A model generated the notes under the pieces. The model saw only the letters and a list, made by a program, of their open reading frames with translations. It had not been told where the DNA came from and did no database searches. 64,000 nt of DNA, from positions 1 to 64,000 of the forward strand of contig JAGDYZ010000002.1 of NCBI GenBank assembly GCA_049116335.1, read 5' to 3'. The position numbers and the translations under genes are program-made. This DNA comes from CANMIH01 sp049116335. GTDB lineage: Bacteria > Pseudomonadota > Alphaproteobacteria > Rhodobacterales > Rhodobacteraceae. Shown piece after piece: positions 34,762 through 43,298 of the stretch. Positions within the stretch are counted from its first letter, which is position 1, and every line of letters begins with the position of its first letter.

Positions 34762-36039
34762 ATGGCGATCGAAAAAACAGACACACTTGTTGTGGGCGGC
34801 GGTCAGGCAGGCATCGCAATGAGCGAGCATCTGGGCAAAAATGACGTGCCTCATCTGGTCTTGGAGAAAAACCGCATTGCCGAAGCCTGGCGCAGTGGGC
34901 GTTGGGATGCCCTAGTGACCAACGGCCCGGTTTGGCATGACCGCTTTCCCAATATGCTGTTTGAAGGCAATCACCCGGATGAGTTTGTCCCCAAAGACCG
35001 CGTGGCGGATTACCTAGAAGACTATGCCAAGATGATCGGAGCGCCCGTGCGCACCGGTGTCGAAGTTCTTAAGGCCGAGCGGATCCCAAACGAAGGTGGC
35101 TTCCGAGTTGAAACCACCGAAGGGGTGATTGAGACTAAGCGGATTGTGACCGCGACAGGCGCCTTCCAGCATCCTGTCATTCCACCGATTGTGCCCGAGA
35201 CCGCCCCCGTGGATCAGCTGCATTCGTTCTACTACAAAAACCCGGACCAGCTTGCCGATGGCGCAGTCATGGTGGTCGGAGCAGGCTCATCCGGTGCGCA
35301 GATTGCGGACGAGTTGAACAGGGCAGGGCGCAAAGTGTTCTTGTCCGTCGGACCGCACGACCGCCCCCCACGCCGCTATCGCGGTCGAGATTTTGTGTGG
35401 TGGCTTGGCGTGCTCGGCCTTTGGGATGTGGCGGCACAGAAGCCGGGCACAGAGCATGTCACTATTTCCGTCAGTGGCGCATATGGTGGGCAAACCATGG
35501 ATTTCCGTCGTCTGGCAGGGGAAGGTGTGACTCTCACTGGTCTGACCCAGAACTTCCAAGATGGGCGTTTGACCTTCGCCGATGACCTGCAAAAGAATGT
35601 TGCGGGTGGGGATGCCAATTACATCGAAATGCTGGACGCCGCAGATGCCTATGTTGAGCGCATGGGGCTTGACTTGCCCGAAGAACCAGAGGCGCGCGAG
35701 GCTTTTGCCGACCCCGATTGTCTGACCCAACACATCCGCGAAATTGATCTGGCCGCAGAAGGGATCACCACAATCATCTGGGCCACAGGATTTCGTCAGG
35801 ATTTTGAATGGCTTAAGGTTGATGCCTTCGATGAGAAGGGCAAACCGATCCATCAACGGGGCGTTTCATCTGCGCCAGATGTCTATTTCCTCGGGTTGCC
35901 CTGGCAATCGCGTCGCGGGTCAACCTTTCTCTGGGGGGTCTGGCATGACGCCAAACACGTCGCCGACCAGATCGCGATCCAGCGGATGTATCAGGACTAT
36001 GATGGCGAGGCGGCCATTGTACCCTCGGCAGCAGAATAA
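34762..36039 (+). CDS. FAD/NAD(P)H-dependent flavin monooxygenase
   Basis: A 425-aa protein of the flavin-containing monooxygenase/YUCCA-like group. Two dinucleotide folds are visible: VVGGGQAGIAMSEHLG at residue 10 for FAD and VVGAGSSGAQIADELNRAG near 175 for NADPH. The C-terminal IIWATGFRQDFEWL is the family ATG motif. Such enzymes oxygenate nitrogen, sulfur or ring carbon. It heads a run (Rid protein, DUF1028, aldehyde dehydrogenase, LysR) with short gaps, which suggests it starts an oxidative cleavage sequence. Confidence 0.87.
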   Translation: MAIEKTDTLVVGGGQAGIAMSEHLGKNDVPHLVLEKNRIAEAWRSGRWDALVTNGPVWHDRFPNMLFEGNHPDEFVPKDRVADYLEDYAKMIGAPVRTGVEVLKAERIPNEGGFRVETTEGVIETKRIVTATGAFQHPVIPPIVPETAPVDQLHSFYYKNPDQLADGAVMVVGAGSSGAQIADELNRAGRKVFLSVGPHDRPPRRYRGRDFVWWLGVLGLWDVAAQKPGTEHVTISVSGAYGGQTMDFRRLAGEGVTLTGLTQNFQDGRLTFADDLQKNVAGGDANYIEMLDAADAYVERMGLDLPEEPEAREAFADPDCLTQHIREIDLAAEGITTIIWATGFRQDFEWLKVDAFDEKGKPIHQRGVSSAPDVYFLGLPWQSRRGSTFLWGVWHDAKHVADQIAIQRMYQDYDGEAAIVPSAAE

Positions 36040-36060
36040 CACGAACAGGTGAGACCAGAC

Positions 36061-36477
36061 ATGGCCCATACACGCATTCGCAAATTCAATACCAAAGACA
36101 CCTATCCAGAACAGAACCTGGACAATGACCTGTGTCAGGCTGTTGTCACGCAAGGGGGCAAAACCGTGTATCTGCGCGGTCAATGCCCTCAGAACCTTGA
36201 TGATGCGAAAAACATCGAAAGTCACGATCCGGTCGAGCAGACCCACAAGGTGATGCAAAACATCAAACAGCTGATCGAAGAGGCCGGCGGTTCAATGGAG
36301 CATCTGGTGAAAGTGGTGGTCTATATCACCGATGTGCGCCACCGCGAGGCCGTGTATCGCACCATGGGCGAATACATCAAAGGGGTGCATCCCGTATCAA
36401 CCGGACTTGTGGTGCAGGCACTGGCCCGCCCCGATTGGCTTGTCGAGATCGACGGCACCGCTGTCATTCCTGATTGA
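36061..36477 (+). CDS. Rid family protein lacking the RidA arginine
   Basis: A 138-aa YjgF/YER057c/UK114 fold protein. RidA proper hydrolyses reactive enamines and imines using an arginine (PARSCVEV in E. coli RidA) that binds the substrate carboxylate. Here the matching stretch reads HPVSTGLVVQAL, with no arginine, which places it among the other Rid subfamilies found in catabolic operons. It may hydrolyse an imine or cleave a product of the monooxygenase upstream. ATG 36061 has AGGTGAG upstream. Confidence 0.85.
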   Translation: MAHTRIRKFNTKDTYPEQNLDNDLCQAVVTQGGKTVYLRGQCPQNLDDAKNIESHDPVEQTHKVMQNIKQLIEEAGGSMEHLVKVVVYITDVRHREAVYRTMGEYIKGVHPVSTGLVVQALARPDWLVEIDGTAVIPD

Positions 36478-36499
36478 TTGGCCCCTGCTGATCAAATCT

Positions 36500-36536
36500 G
36501 GCCGGGTCTTGCTTTTGCTCCTCACAAGATCCGGCC
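36500..36536 (+). terminator. Hairpin between the Rid and DUF1028 genes
   Basis: GGCCGGGTCTTG pairs with CAAGATCCGGCC (12 bp, one G-T pair) around a 13-base loop, followed by CTTTCTCATTT. It may be a partial terminator that lowers expression of the downstream genes, or an RNA-stabilising stem. Confidence 0.5.
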
Positions 36537-36561
36537 CTTTCTCATTTGAAAGGATGCCTTT

Positions 36562-37236
36562 ATGACATTTTCCCTTGTCGCGCGATGCGCTGAAACGGGC
36601 ATGTTTGGTCTGGCGATTGCATCGTCGTCTCCGGCTGTCGCGGCGCGGTGTTCGTTTGCGCGAGCCAATGTTGGAGCCGTGGCGTCACAGAACGTCACCG
36701 ACCCAAGTCTTGGGCCTCTCACGCTGGATCTGATGGAGCAGGGCAAATCTGCGCCGGAAGCCATTGCCGAGGTGCAAGCACAGGGTCGCTTTATTGAATA
36801 CCGTCAGGTGCTGGCGGTTGATAAATCCGGAGAAACGGCCATCCATTCCGGGCCGAATTCTCTTGGGATCTGGACACAGGCCCAAGCCCAAGATGTCGCG
36901 TCGGGTGGCAACCTTCTGGCCAATGATACCGTGCCGCAGGCAATCGTAGACGGATTTCTCGCGGCATCCGGCCATATTGGAGATCGTTTGATTGCCGCGA
37001 TGCGGGCCGGTTTGACGGCAGGTGGCGAAGCGGGCCCCATTCATTCGGCAGGTCTGAAGATCGTTGACGGTGTCAGTTGGCCCGTGGCTGACCTGCGGTG
37101 CGATTGGACCGAAGATTGTCCCATCGAAAACATCGCAACCGCTTGGGATGTCTACAAACCACAGCTTGAGGCCTACATCCAGCGCGCGCTCGATCCGCGT
37201 GAAGCGCCGTCTTATGGCGTGCCGGGCAACGAGTGA
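36562..37236 (+). CDS. DUF1028 family Ntn-hydrolase-like protein
   Basis: A 224-aa protein matching the DUF1028 family from its first residues (MTFSLVARCAETGMFGLAIASSSPAVAARCSFARANVGAVASQ). The family is related to N-terminal-nucleophile amidohydrolases. Members often sit in operons for nitrogen-compound breakdown, where they would split an amide bond. AAAGGA precedes the start and the aldehyde dehydrogenase follows after 18 bases. Confidence 0.85.
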   Translation: MTFSLVARCAETGMFGLAIASSSPAVAARCSFARANVGAVASQNVTDPSLGPLTLDLMEQGKSAPEAIAEVQAQGRFIEYRQVLAVDKSGETAIHSGPNSLGIWTQAQAQDVASGGNLLANDTVPQAIVDGFLAASGHIGDRLIAAMRAGLTAGGEAGPIHSAGLKIVDGVSWPVADLRCDWTEDCPIENIATAWDVYKPQLEAYIQRALDPREAPSYGVPGNE

Positions 37237-37254
37237 CACAGGGAGAGAGAAGAC

Positions 37255-38751
37255 ATGGTGGACTATAGTTTTTCTGATTGGAAGAGCCGTGCGGCGGACC
37301 TGTCGTTTCGCGGGCAGGCCTTTATCGACGGCAAGTTTGTGGATGCGGTTTCAGGACGTACCTTTAACAGCATCAACCCTGCAAACGGTGCTGTCCTAAC
37401 TGCGGTCGCTGAATGTGACGCCGAGGATGTCAATCTTGCGGTGGCAGCCGGGCGGCGGGCCTTCGAAGACGGGCGCTGGTCACGTATGGCTCCGGGGGAT
37501 CGCAAAGCAGTTTTGTTGAAACTGGCTGAGCTGATCCGCGCCAATCTCGTTGAGATGGCGCTTTTGGATAGCCTTGATATGGGCAAACTTGTCACCGATG
37601 CCGTTACGGTAGATGCGCCGGGATCTGCGCATTTCTTTCAGTGGTATGCCGAATCCATCGACAAGGTGTATGACGAAGTCGCGCCGACCGGCCCCGGAGA
37701 TCTGGCCTTGGTCAGCCGGGTGCCCCTTGGAGTGGTGGGTGCGGTGACACCATGGAACTTCCCCCTAGATATGGCCACTTGGAAAGCCGCAGCGGCACTG
37801 GCCGCAGGCAACTCGGTTGTCCTGAAGCCCGCCGAACAATCTCCGCTTTCTGCCCTGCGTCTGGCCGAGCTTGCCGCCGAAGCCGGTGTACCGGATGGGG
37901 TGTTTAATGTGGTTCCAGGCTTTGGTCACACGGCTGGTCAGGCTCTTGGGTTGCACATGGATGTCGATTGTTTGGCCTTCACCGGCTCGACAGGCATCGG
38001 CAAAAAATTCATGGAATACTCTGGTCAATCCAATCTGAAACAGGTTTGGCCAGAAACCGGTGGCAAAAGCCCCAACCTGGTGTTTGCCGATTGTGAGGAT
38101 CTGGACACCGCAGCGGACATGGCGGCCTTTGGTATTTTCTTCAATCAGGGTGAGGTTTGCTCCGCCAACTCGCGCCTCTATGTCGAACGCTCGATCAAAG
38201 ACGCCTTTGTCGAAAAGCTCATTGCCCGTGCCGAGGGTATGCAGCCCGGTGATCCCTTGGATCCGTCGTCAAAGATGGGCGCGATTGTCGACGAAAAGCA
38301 GACCCAAGGCATCATGCAGTTTGTTGAAGCTGGCAAAGCCTCTGCGAATTTGGTGACAGGGGGCGCGCGGCACTATGTTGACGGCAAGGGCTGTTTTGTC
38401 CAGCCGACGATTTTTGACGATGTCAGCCATGACAATCCGTTGGCGCGCGACGAAATCTTTGGCCCGGTCTTGTCTGTGATCCCATTCGACAGCGAGGATG
38501 AGGCCGTACATATGGCCAACGACAGCATCTATGGTTTGGCGGCCTCTGTCTGGACCGACAATCTTTCACGCGCTTGCCGTGTCGCAGACCGGCTGCATGT
38601 CGGCACCGTGTCGGTCAACACAGTGGATGCACTTTCGGCGCAAACGCCGTTTGGCGGCATGAAGCAATCGGGGTTCGGGCGGGACTTGTCGTTGCATTCT
38701 CTTGAGAAATATACTGGTCTCAAGACCACCTGGATCAAGTACAAAACCTAA
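37255..38751 (+). CDS. NAD(P)-dependent aldehyde dehydrogenase (PuuC-like)
   Basis: A 498-aa aldehyde dehydrogenase. The catalytic cysteine is in NQGEVCSANSR, the general-base glutamate in ETGGKSPN and the cofactor motif FTGSTGIGKKF precedes them. The sequence is closest to the PuuC group, which oxidises amino-aldehydes from polyamine-type substrates. Its place in the run suggests oxidation of the semialdehyde formed by ring or chain cleavage. GGGAGAG upstream supports ATG 37255. Confidence 0.88.
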   Translation: MVDYSFSDWKSRAADLSFRGQAFIDGKFVDAVSGRTFNSINPANGAVLTAVAECDAEDVNLAVAAGRRAFEDGRWSRMAPGDRKAVLLKLAELIRANLVEMALLDSLDMGKLVTDAVTVDAPGSAHFFQWYAESIDKVYDEVAPTGPGDLALVSRVPLGVVGAVTPWNFPLDMATWKAAAALAAGNSVVLKPAEQSPLSALRLAELAAEAGVPDGVFNVVPGFGHTAGQALGLHMDVDCLAFTGSTGIGKKFMEYSGQSNLKQVWPETGGKSPNLVFADCEDLDTAADMAAFGIFFNQGEVCSANSRLYVERSIKDAFVEKLIARAEGMQPGDPLDPSSKMGAIVDEKQTQGIMQFVEAGKASANLVTGGARHYVDGKGCFVQPTIFDDVSHDNPLARDEIFGPVLSVIPFDSEDEAVHMANDSIYGLAASVWTDNLSRACRVADRLHVGTVSVNTVDALSAQTPFGGMKQSGFGRDLSLHSLEKYTGLKTTWIKYKT

Positions 38752-38775
38752 TCCACGTCACACAGGAGATGCACC

Positions 38776-39708
38776 TTGCCTTTTCGCTATACGCTGCGAC
38801 AGTTGGAGTACTTTGTGGCGGTTGGAAAGGCGGGGAGCATCGCCTCCGCAAGTGAAGTTCTCAATATCTCATCGCCATCAATTTCGGCGGCGATAGCCCA
38901 GCTCGAAAGCGAATTTGGCCTGACGCTCTTTGTGCGCGAGCATGCCAAGGGTTTGACCCTCACCGAAGCGGGACATCGTTTCATGGACCAGACCCTGAGG
39001 GTGCTGGACGAAGCGGAATACCTCAGCACCTTGGCAGGCGAGATCACCGATACCGCATTGGGTCGCCTGAACGTAGGCTGCCTTCTTACATTTGCGCAGA
39101 TGGCCTTGCCGGGGGTGCGGCGCGCCTTTGAAACCGAACATCCCAATGTTCAGATATCACAACGGGTGTTGAACCAGGCCGAGATCTTTAGTCAGATCCG
39201 TCGCGAGGAAATCGACGTGGCCCTCACCTACGATCTTGATATCCCGTCCGATCTTTCTTTCGAACCCTTGATGGATCTGCCGCCTTACGTTCTGATGGAC
39301 GACAAGCATGCGCTTGCGGATCGCGATGAGTTGACAGTCAAAGACCTTCGGGACCACCCCATGGTTCTTTTGGATCTGCCTTATAGTTCTGACTATTTTC
39401 TTTCCTTCTTCAGTCGTGCCAATATCCGTCCGCGGGTTCGGGAACGCACCGGTGACATGTCGGTGATGCGTGCGATGGTGGCCAATGGGTTTGGGTTCTC
39501 GATTGCTAATATTTTGCCTTTGAACAGTGTCTCTCCCGACGGAAAGGCACTTCGGTTTATTCCCTTAAAGGGCAATCTGAAACCGATGCGACTGGGGCTG
39601 TTGCATCTGCAAGCCAAGAACAAAACCGCGACCGTCAAAGCGTTCTCGGTCCTCTGTCGTAAGATGGTGGAATCCGACGCGCTCCCTGGGTTGCAAGGCA
39701 TACGCTGA
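38776..39708 (+). CDS. LysR family regulator at the end of the monooxygenase run
   Basis: A 310-aa regulator with a LysR winged helix (YTLRQLEYFVAVGKAGSIASASEVLNISSPSISAAIAQLE) and effector domain. It begins with TTG 38776, with AGGAGAT 6 bases upstream, and follows the aldehyde dehydrogenase by 24 bases in the same direction, so it is co-transcribed rather than divergent. It may autoregulate the catabolic run. Confidence 0.87.
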   Translation: MPFRYTLRQLEYFVAVGKAGSIASASEVLNISSPSISAAIAQLESEFGLTLFVREHAKGLTLTEAGHRFMDQTLRVLDEAEYLSTLAGEITDTALGRLNVGCLLTFAQMALPGVRRAFETEHPNVQISQRVLNQAEIFSQIRREEIDVALTYDLDIPSDLSFEPLMDLPPYVLMDDKHALADRDELTVKDLRDHPMVLLDLPYSSDYFLSFFSRANIRPRVRERTGDMSVMRAMVANGFGFSIANILPLNSVSPDGKALRFIPLKGNLKPMRLGLLHLQAKNKTATVKAFSVLCRKMVESDALPGLQGIR

Positions 39709-39806
39709 TGGCTTTGGAAATCCCGAAGATGAGCTTCTAAACTTCCACGTTTTGCCTCTGTGGTCATCAGGTACACTAACACCGAACATTGAAAGTGTAG
39801 GCGGAC

Positions 39807-40955
39807 ATGTCCGAAACCTTGACCATACTGGACCGTTTGATCGGTTTTGAAACCGTCACCAATACCCCAAACCTTGAACTGGCCGGGTATGCGGAAAATT
39901 ACCTGAAAGCTTGCGGATTCCGAGTGACACGCCTGCCGAGCCATTGCGGTGAAAAGCTAGGACTCTACGCCGAGATAGGGCCGGCCGGGGATGGCGTGAT
40001 GTTGTCCGCGCATACAGATGTTGTCCCAGTGGAAGGGCAAAACTGGAGCAAACCTCCCTTCCGGCTGACGCAGGACATGGACCGGCTTTATGGGCGCGGC
40101 ACCACGGACATGAAAGGCTATGTCGCGTCGATGCTGTCGCTCGCAGACAGGATTGCGGCAAAGGATCTGCGTGAACCTCTCAAGATGGTTTTGTCTTACG
40201 ATGAAGAGATCGGCTGTGTCGGTATGCAGGAAATGCTGGAGCGGCTTGCGCCGCTGATCGGGCAACCGCGCGCCTGTTTTGTAGGGGAGCCCACTGAGAT
40301 GCAGGTGGCAGTGGGACACAAAGGCAAAGCCGCCCTGCGCGCCCGGTGTTTTGGGCAAAGCGGGCATTCTGCCTTGGCCCCAAAATTCGTGAGCGCCCTG
40401 CATTTGGCTGCAGATATGGTTGCAGAATTGCGTACAATCCAGGCCGTTTATGAGCAAAGTGGCGCTAAAGATTTGGCATATTCCGTACCGTTTGCGACTT
40501 TTCACGTTGGAACGCTAAATGGCGGAACTGCGTTGAATATTGTGCCCGATCACGCCGAACTTGCTTTCGAATACCGACATCTGGCGTCGGATAGCGGTAA
40601 GAAAATTCTGGCGGAAATCGAACAAATGGCCCGGTCTGTGGCCGCGCCATATCGCGCGCGCTATCCCGAGGCCCGGATTGAGATCGAACAATACAATGCC
40701 TATCCCGGCCTTGATGTTTCGCCCAACGAAGGCGTGACAGCTCTGGCTCAAAAGCTTGCTCAGACCAACGAAACGACCAAAGTCGCCTTTGGCACCGAGG
40801 CCGGGTTCTTTAGCGAGCTGGGGATTCCGACGGTGGTTTGCGGACCGGGCAGCATGGAAGGGCAGGGGCACAAACCCGATGAGTATCTGAGCCTGTCTCA
40901 ACTTGCGGCCTGCGATGCGATGATGGACCGAATTTTGGACGATATCTCGTCGTAA
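39807..40955 (+). CDS. ArgE-type M20 deacylase
   Basis: A 382-aa zinc metallopeptidase-fold deacylase resembling acetylornithine deacetylase. Zinc-site motifs are SAHTDVVPVEGQNW, YGRGTTDMKGYVAS and the DEEIGCVGM glutamate pair. In this setting it more likely releases an acyl group from a catabolic intermediate or exogenous N-acyl amino acid than serves arginine synthesis, but a housekeeping argE role cannot be ruled out. It is 98 bases downstream of the LysR gene. Confidence 0.83.
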   Translation: MSETLTILDRLIGFETVTNTPNLELAGYAENYLKACGFRVTRLPSHCGEKLGLYAEIGPAGDGVMLSAHTDVVPVEGQNWSKPPFRLTQDMDRLYGRGTTDMKGYVASMLSLADRIAAKDLREPLKMVLSYDEEIGCVGMQEMLERLAPLIGQPRACFVGEPTEMQVAVGHKGKAALRARCFGQSGHSALAPKFVSALHLAADMVAELRTIQAVYEQSGAKDLAYSVPFATFHVGTLNGGTALNIVPDHAELAFEYRHLASDSGKKILAEIEQMARSVAAPYRARYPEARIEIEQYNAYPGLDVSPNEGVTALAQKLAQTNETTKVAFGTEAGFFSELGIPTVVCGPGSMEGQGHKPDEYLSLSQLAACDAMMDRILDDISS

Positions 40956-40961
40956 AGGGTA

Positions 40962-40984
40962 GGGCACTTCTCGGTGAGGTGCCC
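40962..40984. terminator. Hairpin between convergent deacylase and cupin genes
   Basis: GGGCAC and GTGCCC form the base of a stem that can be extended with G-T pairs across TTCTCGGTGAG. It lies between the convergent stops at 40955 and 40993. No U-tract follows. Confidence 0.5.
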
Positions 40985-40992
40985 ATAGAGCT

Positions 40993-41355
40993 TTAGCTCG
41001 CGATCATATAGAATTTGCGCAGCGTCTCGGTAATTTCCCATGTGCAAGGTGCCCCTTTGCTCATGAAAAACGTGTCCCCTGCAACAAATGTCTGAGCGGT
41101 GTTGTCCGGACTGGTCAAGGTGACCGAGCCGGAAATTACCGTCATCATTTCATTAACCGGATAGGCTTCGAACACCTCGCGGCAGGGCGCACATTCCCAA
41201 ACACCTGCAACGGTGCTTTCATCCTCATTGGCAAAGAAACCGCTGATCCGCTCGGATGTGTCAGCGCCAGTGAAGTCTTCTTTGGCAACAAGAGAAGAAG
41301 GCACAAATCCAGTGTCAGGATGGCCGTCAGGCAACATGCGAATAGGTTTGGACAT
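40993..41355 (-). CDS. Small cupin protein (EutQ/DUF861-like)
   Basis: A 120-aa single-domain cupin. The barrel stretch VWECAPCREVFEAYPVNEMMTVISGSVTLT and the later FVAGDTFFMSKGAPCTWEI resemble the cupin_3 group. Metal-ligand histidines of classic cupins are mostly absent. It follows the transporter operon on the same strand but behind a strong terminator, so it needs read-through or its own promoter. ATG 41355 and ATG 41367 are both possible starts. Role unknown; close to polyamine-type transporters such proteins are often found. Confidence 0.75.
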   Translation of the reverse strand: MSKPIRMLPDGHPDTGFVPSSLVAKEDFTGADTSERISGFFANEDESTVAGVWECAPCREVFEAYPVNEMMTVISGSVTLTSPDNTAQTFVAGDTFFMSKGAPCTWEITETLRKFYMIAS

Positions 41356-41378
41356 CAGAGCTTCCATGTTGGAGGGAG

Positions 41379-41404
41379 AAAAAACGGGCTGCCTAAGCAG
41401 CCCG
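41379..41404 (-). terminator. Rho-independent terminator of the polyamine-type transporter operon
   Basis: A perfect 8-bp stem, CGGGCTGC-CTAA-GCAGCCCG, with six consecutive T residues following on the minus strand, 23 bases after the binding-protein stop. A textbook terminator. Confidence 0.92.
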
Positions 41405-41427
41405 CACAGGTCCACAGTGAGGTGTGG

Positions 41428-42465
41428 TTACTTTTTCAGGCCGGTCCAGATCTTGTCGTATACGGCCTGAGTGGCTTCATCGCAGACTTCGATAAAGGCC
41501 ACGGGTCCAGCAGAGGCAGGCGGATTGGCTTCTGGCAGGGTGCGCAGGGCTTCATCCAAAAGCGGAGCAACCCCGTCAATTCCGGCCGAATACTGTGTCC
41601 AGTTGGTCAGGATCGCGGCGTTTTCTGGCTCAAGCAGGAAATCCATAAAGGCCAGGGCACTGTCGCGGTTTGGCGCATCTTTCAGAAGAACCACGTTGTC
41701 CATCCAGGCAATGTATCCTTGGGTGGGATAGGCGTATTCGACGTTAGCGCCTTCATCGCGCGCTTTGGCGGAAAAGCCGTTGTAGATCATGCCAGCAGCG
41801 GCATCGCCGGACACCAACACTTCTTTTGCTGTGTCGGAATTGAACGACGCCCAGTGCGATTTGGCATTTTGCAACATCGCGTTCAGCGCCTTCAACTGGT
41901 CACGATCGGTCGAACACTGTGGGATGCCCATGTGCAACGAAGCCATGACCATCATTTCGCCCTGACTGTCGAGAACATTGATCCGGCCCTGTAGTTCTGC
42001 AGGCGGGTTAAACAGAATGTCGGTTGAATTGATTTCTCCGGCAAAGACGTCACGGTTGACCGAAAACGATGTCGAGCCCCACTGGTAGGGGATCGAATGC
42101 ATGCGCCCCGGATCGAATGCCACGTCCAGCCACTGCGGCTGAATATTGCCTTTGTTTGCCAGTTCGCCGTCTTGGATCTCATCCAACATGCCTTCACCGG
42201 CCATAATCTTGACCATGTAGTCGCCCGGTACGGCCAGATCATAGGTTCCAAGCGCGCCAGCTTTGAGCGAGGCCAGCATCGCTTCGTTGCTGTCAAAGGT
42301 GTCCATGGTCACTTTGATGCCAGTCTCAGCTGTAAACTTGTCCAGCAGTTCCTGAGGCATGTATTCAAACCAGTGGTACAGAACCAGCTCACCTTCGGCT
42401 TGTGCGGCCTGGGCGCCAAGGGTCAGCGCGAGCGCAGCCACTGTCGTTTTCATCAGATGTTTCAT
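41428..42465 (-). CDS. Spermidine/putrescine-type periplasmic binding protein
   Basis: A 345-aa secreted protein with a signal peptide cleaved near AQAAQAEGE. The mature start ELVLYHWFEYMPQELLDKFTAETGIKV and DLAVPGDYMVKIM are typical of PotD/PotF. It binds a small cationic or amine solute for the ABC importer encoded upstream. In the Pot family the ligand amine is held by acidic and aromatic residues; I cannot decide between polyamine and a methylated amine. GGGAGAT supports the start. Confidence 0.9.
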   Translation of the reverse strand: MKHLMKTTVAALALTLGAQAAQAEGELVLYHWFEYMPQELLDKFTAETGIKVTMDTFDSNEAMLASLKAGALGTYDLAVPGDYMVKIMAGEGMLDEIQDGELANKGNIQPQWLDVAFDPGRMHSIPYQWGSTSFSVNRDVFAGEINSTDILFNPPAELQGRINVLDSQGEMMVMASLHMGIPQCSTDRDQLKALNAMLQNAKSHWASFNSDTAKEVLVSGDAAAGMIYNGFSAKARDEGANVEYAYPTQGYIAWMDNVVLLKDAPNRDSALAFMDFLLEPENAAILTNWTQYSAGIDGVAPLLDEALRTLPEANPPASAGPVAFIEVCDEATQAVYDKIWTGLKK

Positions 42466-42485
42466 CGTGTTATCTCCCTGTTCGG

Positions 42486-43295
42486 TTATTTGGTTTTGTC
42501 AGATTTTGAGACCAGATAGCTAAGGGTCACCATCACCACCGAGACCCCCAAAAGCATGGTCGAGATCGCCATGATGTTGGGTTTGATGCCCTGTTTGACC
42601 GAGCCAAAGATGGCCGTGGGCAGCGTTTCGACACCCGCACCCTTGACGAAGTTTGTGATGATGAAATCATCCAGGCTGACGATGAAGGCGAGCAGAAATC
42701 CAGAGATGATCCCCGGCATCATCAGTGGCATGAGGATCTTGGCAAAGGCCTGCCGTTTGGTGGCGTAAAGGTCGAGTGCCGCCTGTTCATAGGTGTCTTC
42801 GATGCCCTGCATCCGTGCCTGAATGGGTAGATAGGCAAAGGGGATGCAAAAGGCGATGTGGGCCAAAAGAATGGTCAGCAGACCACGGTCAAACCCTATG
42901 GCGTTGAAAAAGATCAATGTGGCCACGGCGGTCACGATTTCGGGCACCATCAAAGGCATGCTGATCAGGCCAAAGGACACCGTGCGCAGCTTAAACGCGC
43001 CCCCACGGACCATCGCCGTCGCCGCAAATGTGGCGATAGCCGTTGATGTGGTGGCCGCAATGATTGCGATGATAAAGCTGTTGCGCGCGGCAATCTTGAA
43101 CTTTTCGCTCTCAGGGCCGGAGAAGACGTCTGCGTACCAGCGCAGCGAAATGCCTTCCCAATTGGTCAACGACGCCGAGGCATTAAAGCTGTAGACCGTC
43201 ACAATGACCAAGGGAGCATAGAGAACGATCAGGCAGAGAAGAGTGATCGGTTTGAACCCAGGAAAGGCCTGAATGTCGTATTTCTTAGACGCCAT
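42486..43295 (-). CDS. ABC importer permease, PotC/PotI type
   Basis: A 269-aa inner-membrane permease with about six spans. The cytoplasmic EAA loop that contacts the ATPase is visible (YEQAALDLYATKRQAFAKILMPLMMPGI). Begins 3 bases after the stop of the first permease, with GGAGA upstream. Confidence 0.92.
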   Translation of the reverse strand: MASKKYDIQAFPGFKPITLLCLIVLYAPLVIVTVYSFNASASLTNWEGISLRWYADVFSGPESEKFKIAARNSFIIAIIAATTSTAIATFAATAMVRGGAFKLRTVSFGLISMPLMVPEIVTAVATLIFFNAIGFDRGLLTILLAHIAFCIPFAYLPIQARMQGIEDTYEQAALDLYATKRQAFAKILMPLMMPGIISGFLLAFIVSLDDFIITNFVKGAGVETLPTAIFGSVKQGIKPNIMAISTMLLGVSVVMVTLSYLVSKSDKTK

Positions 43296-43298
43296 GGC

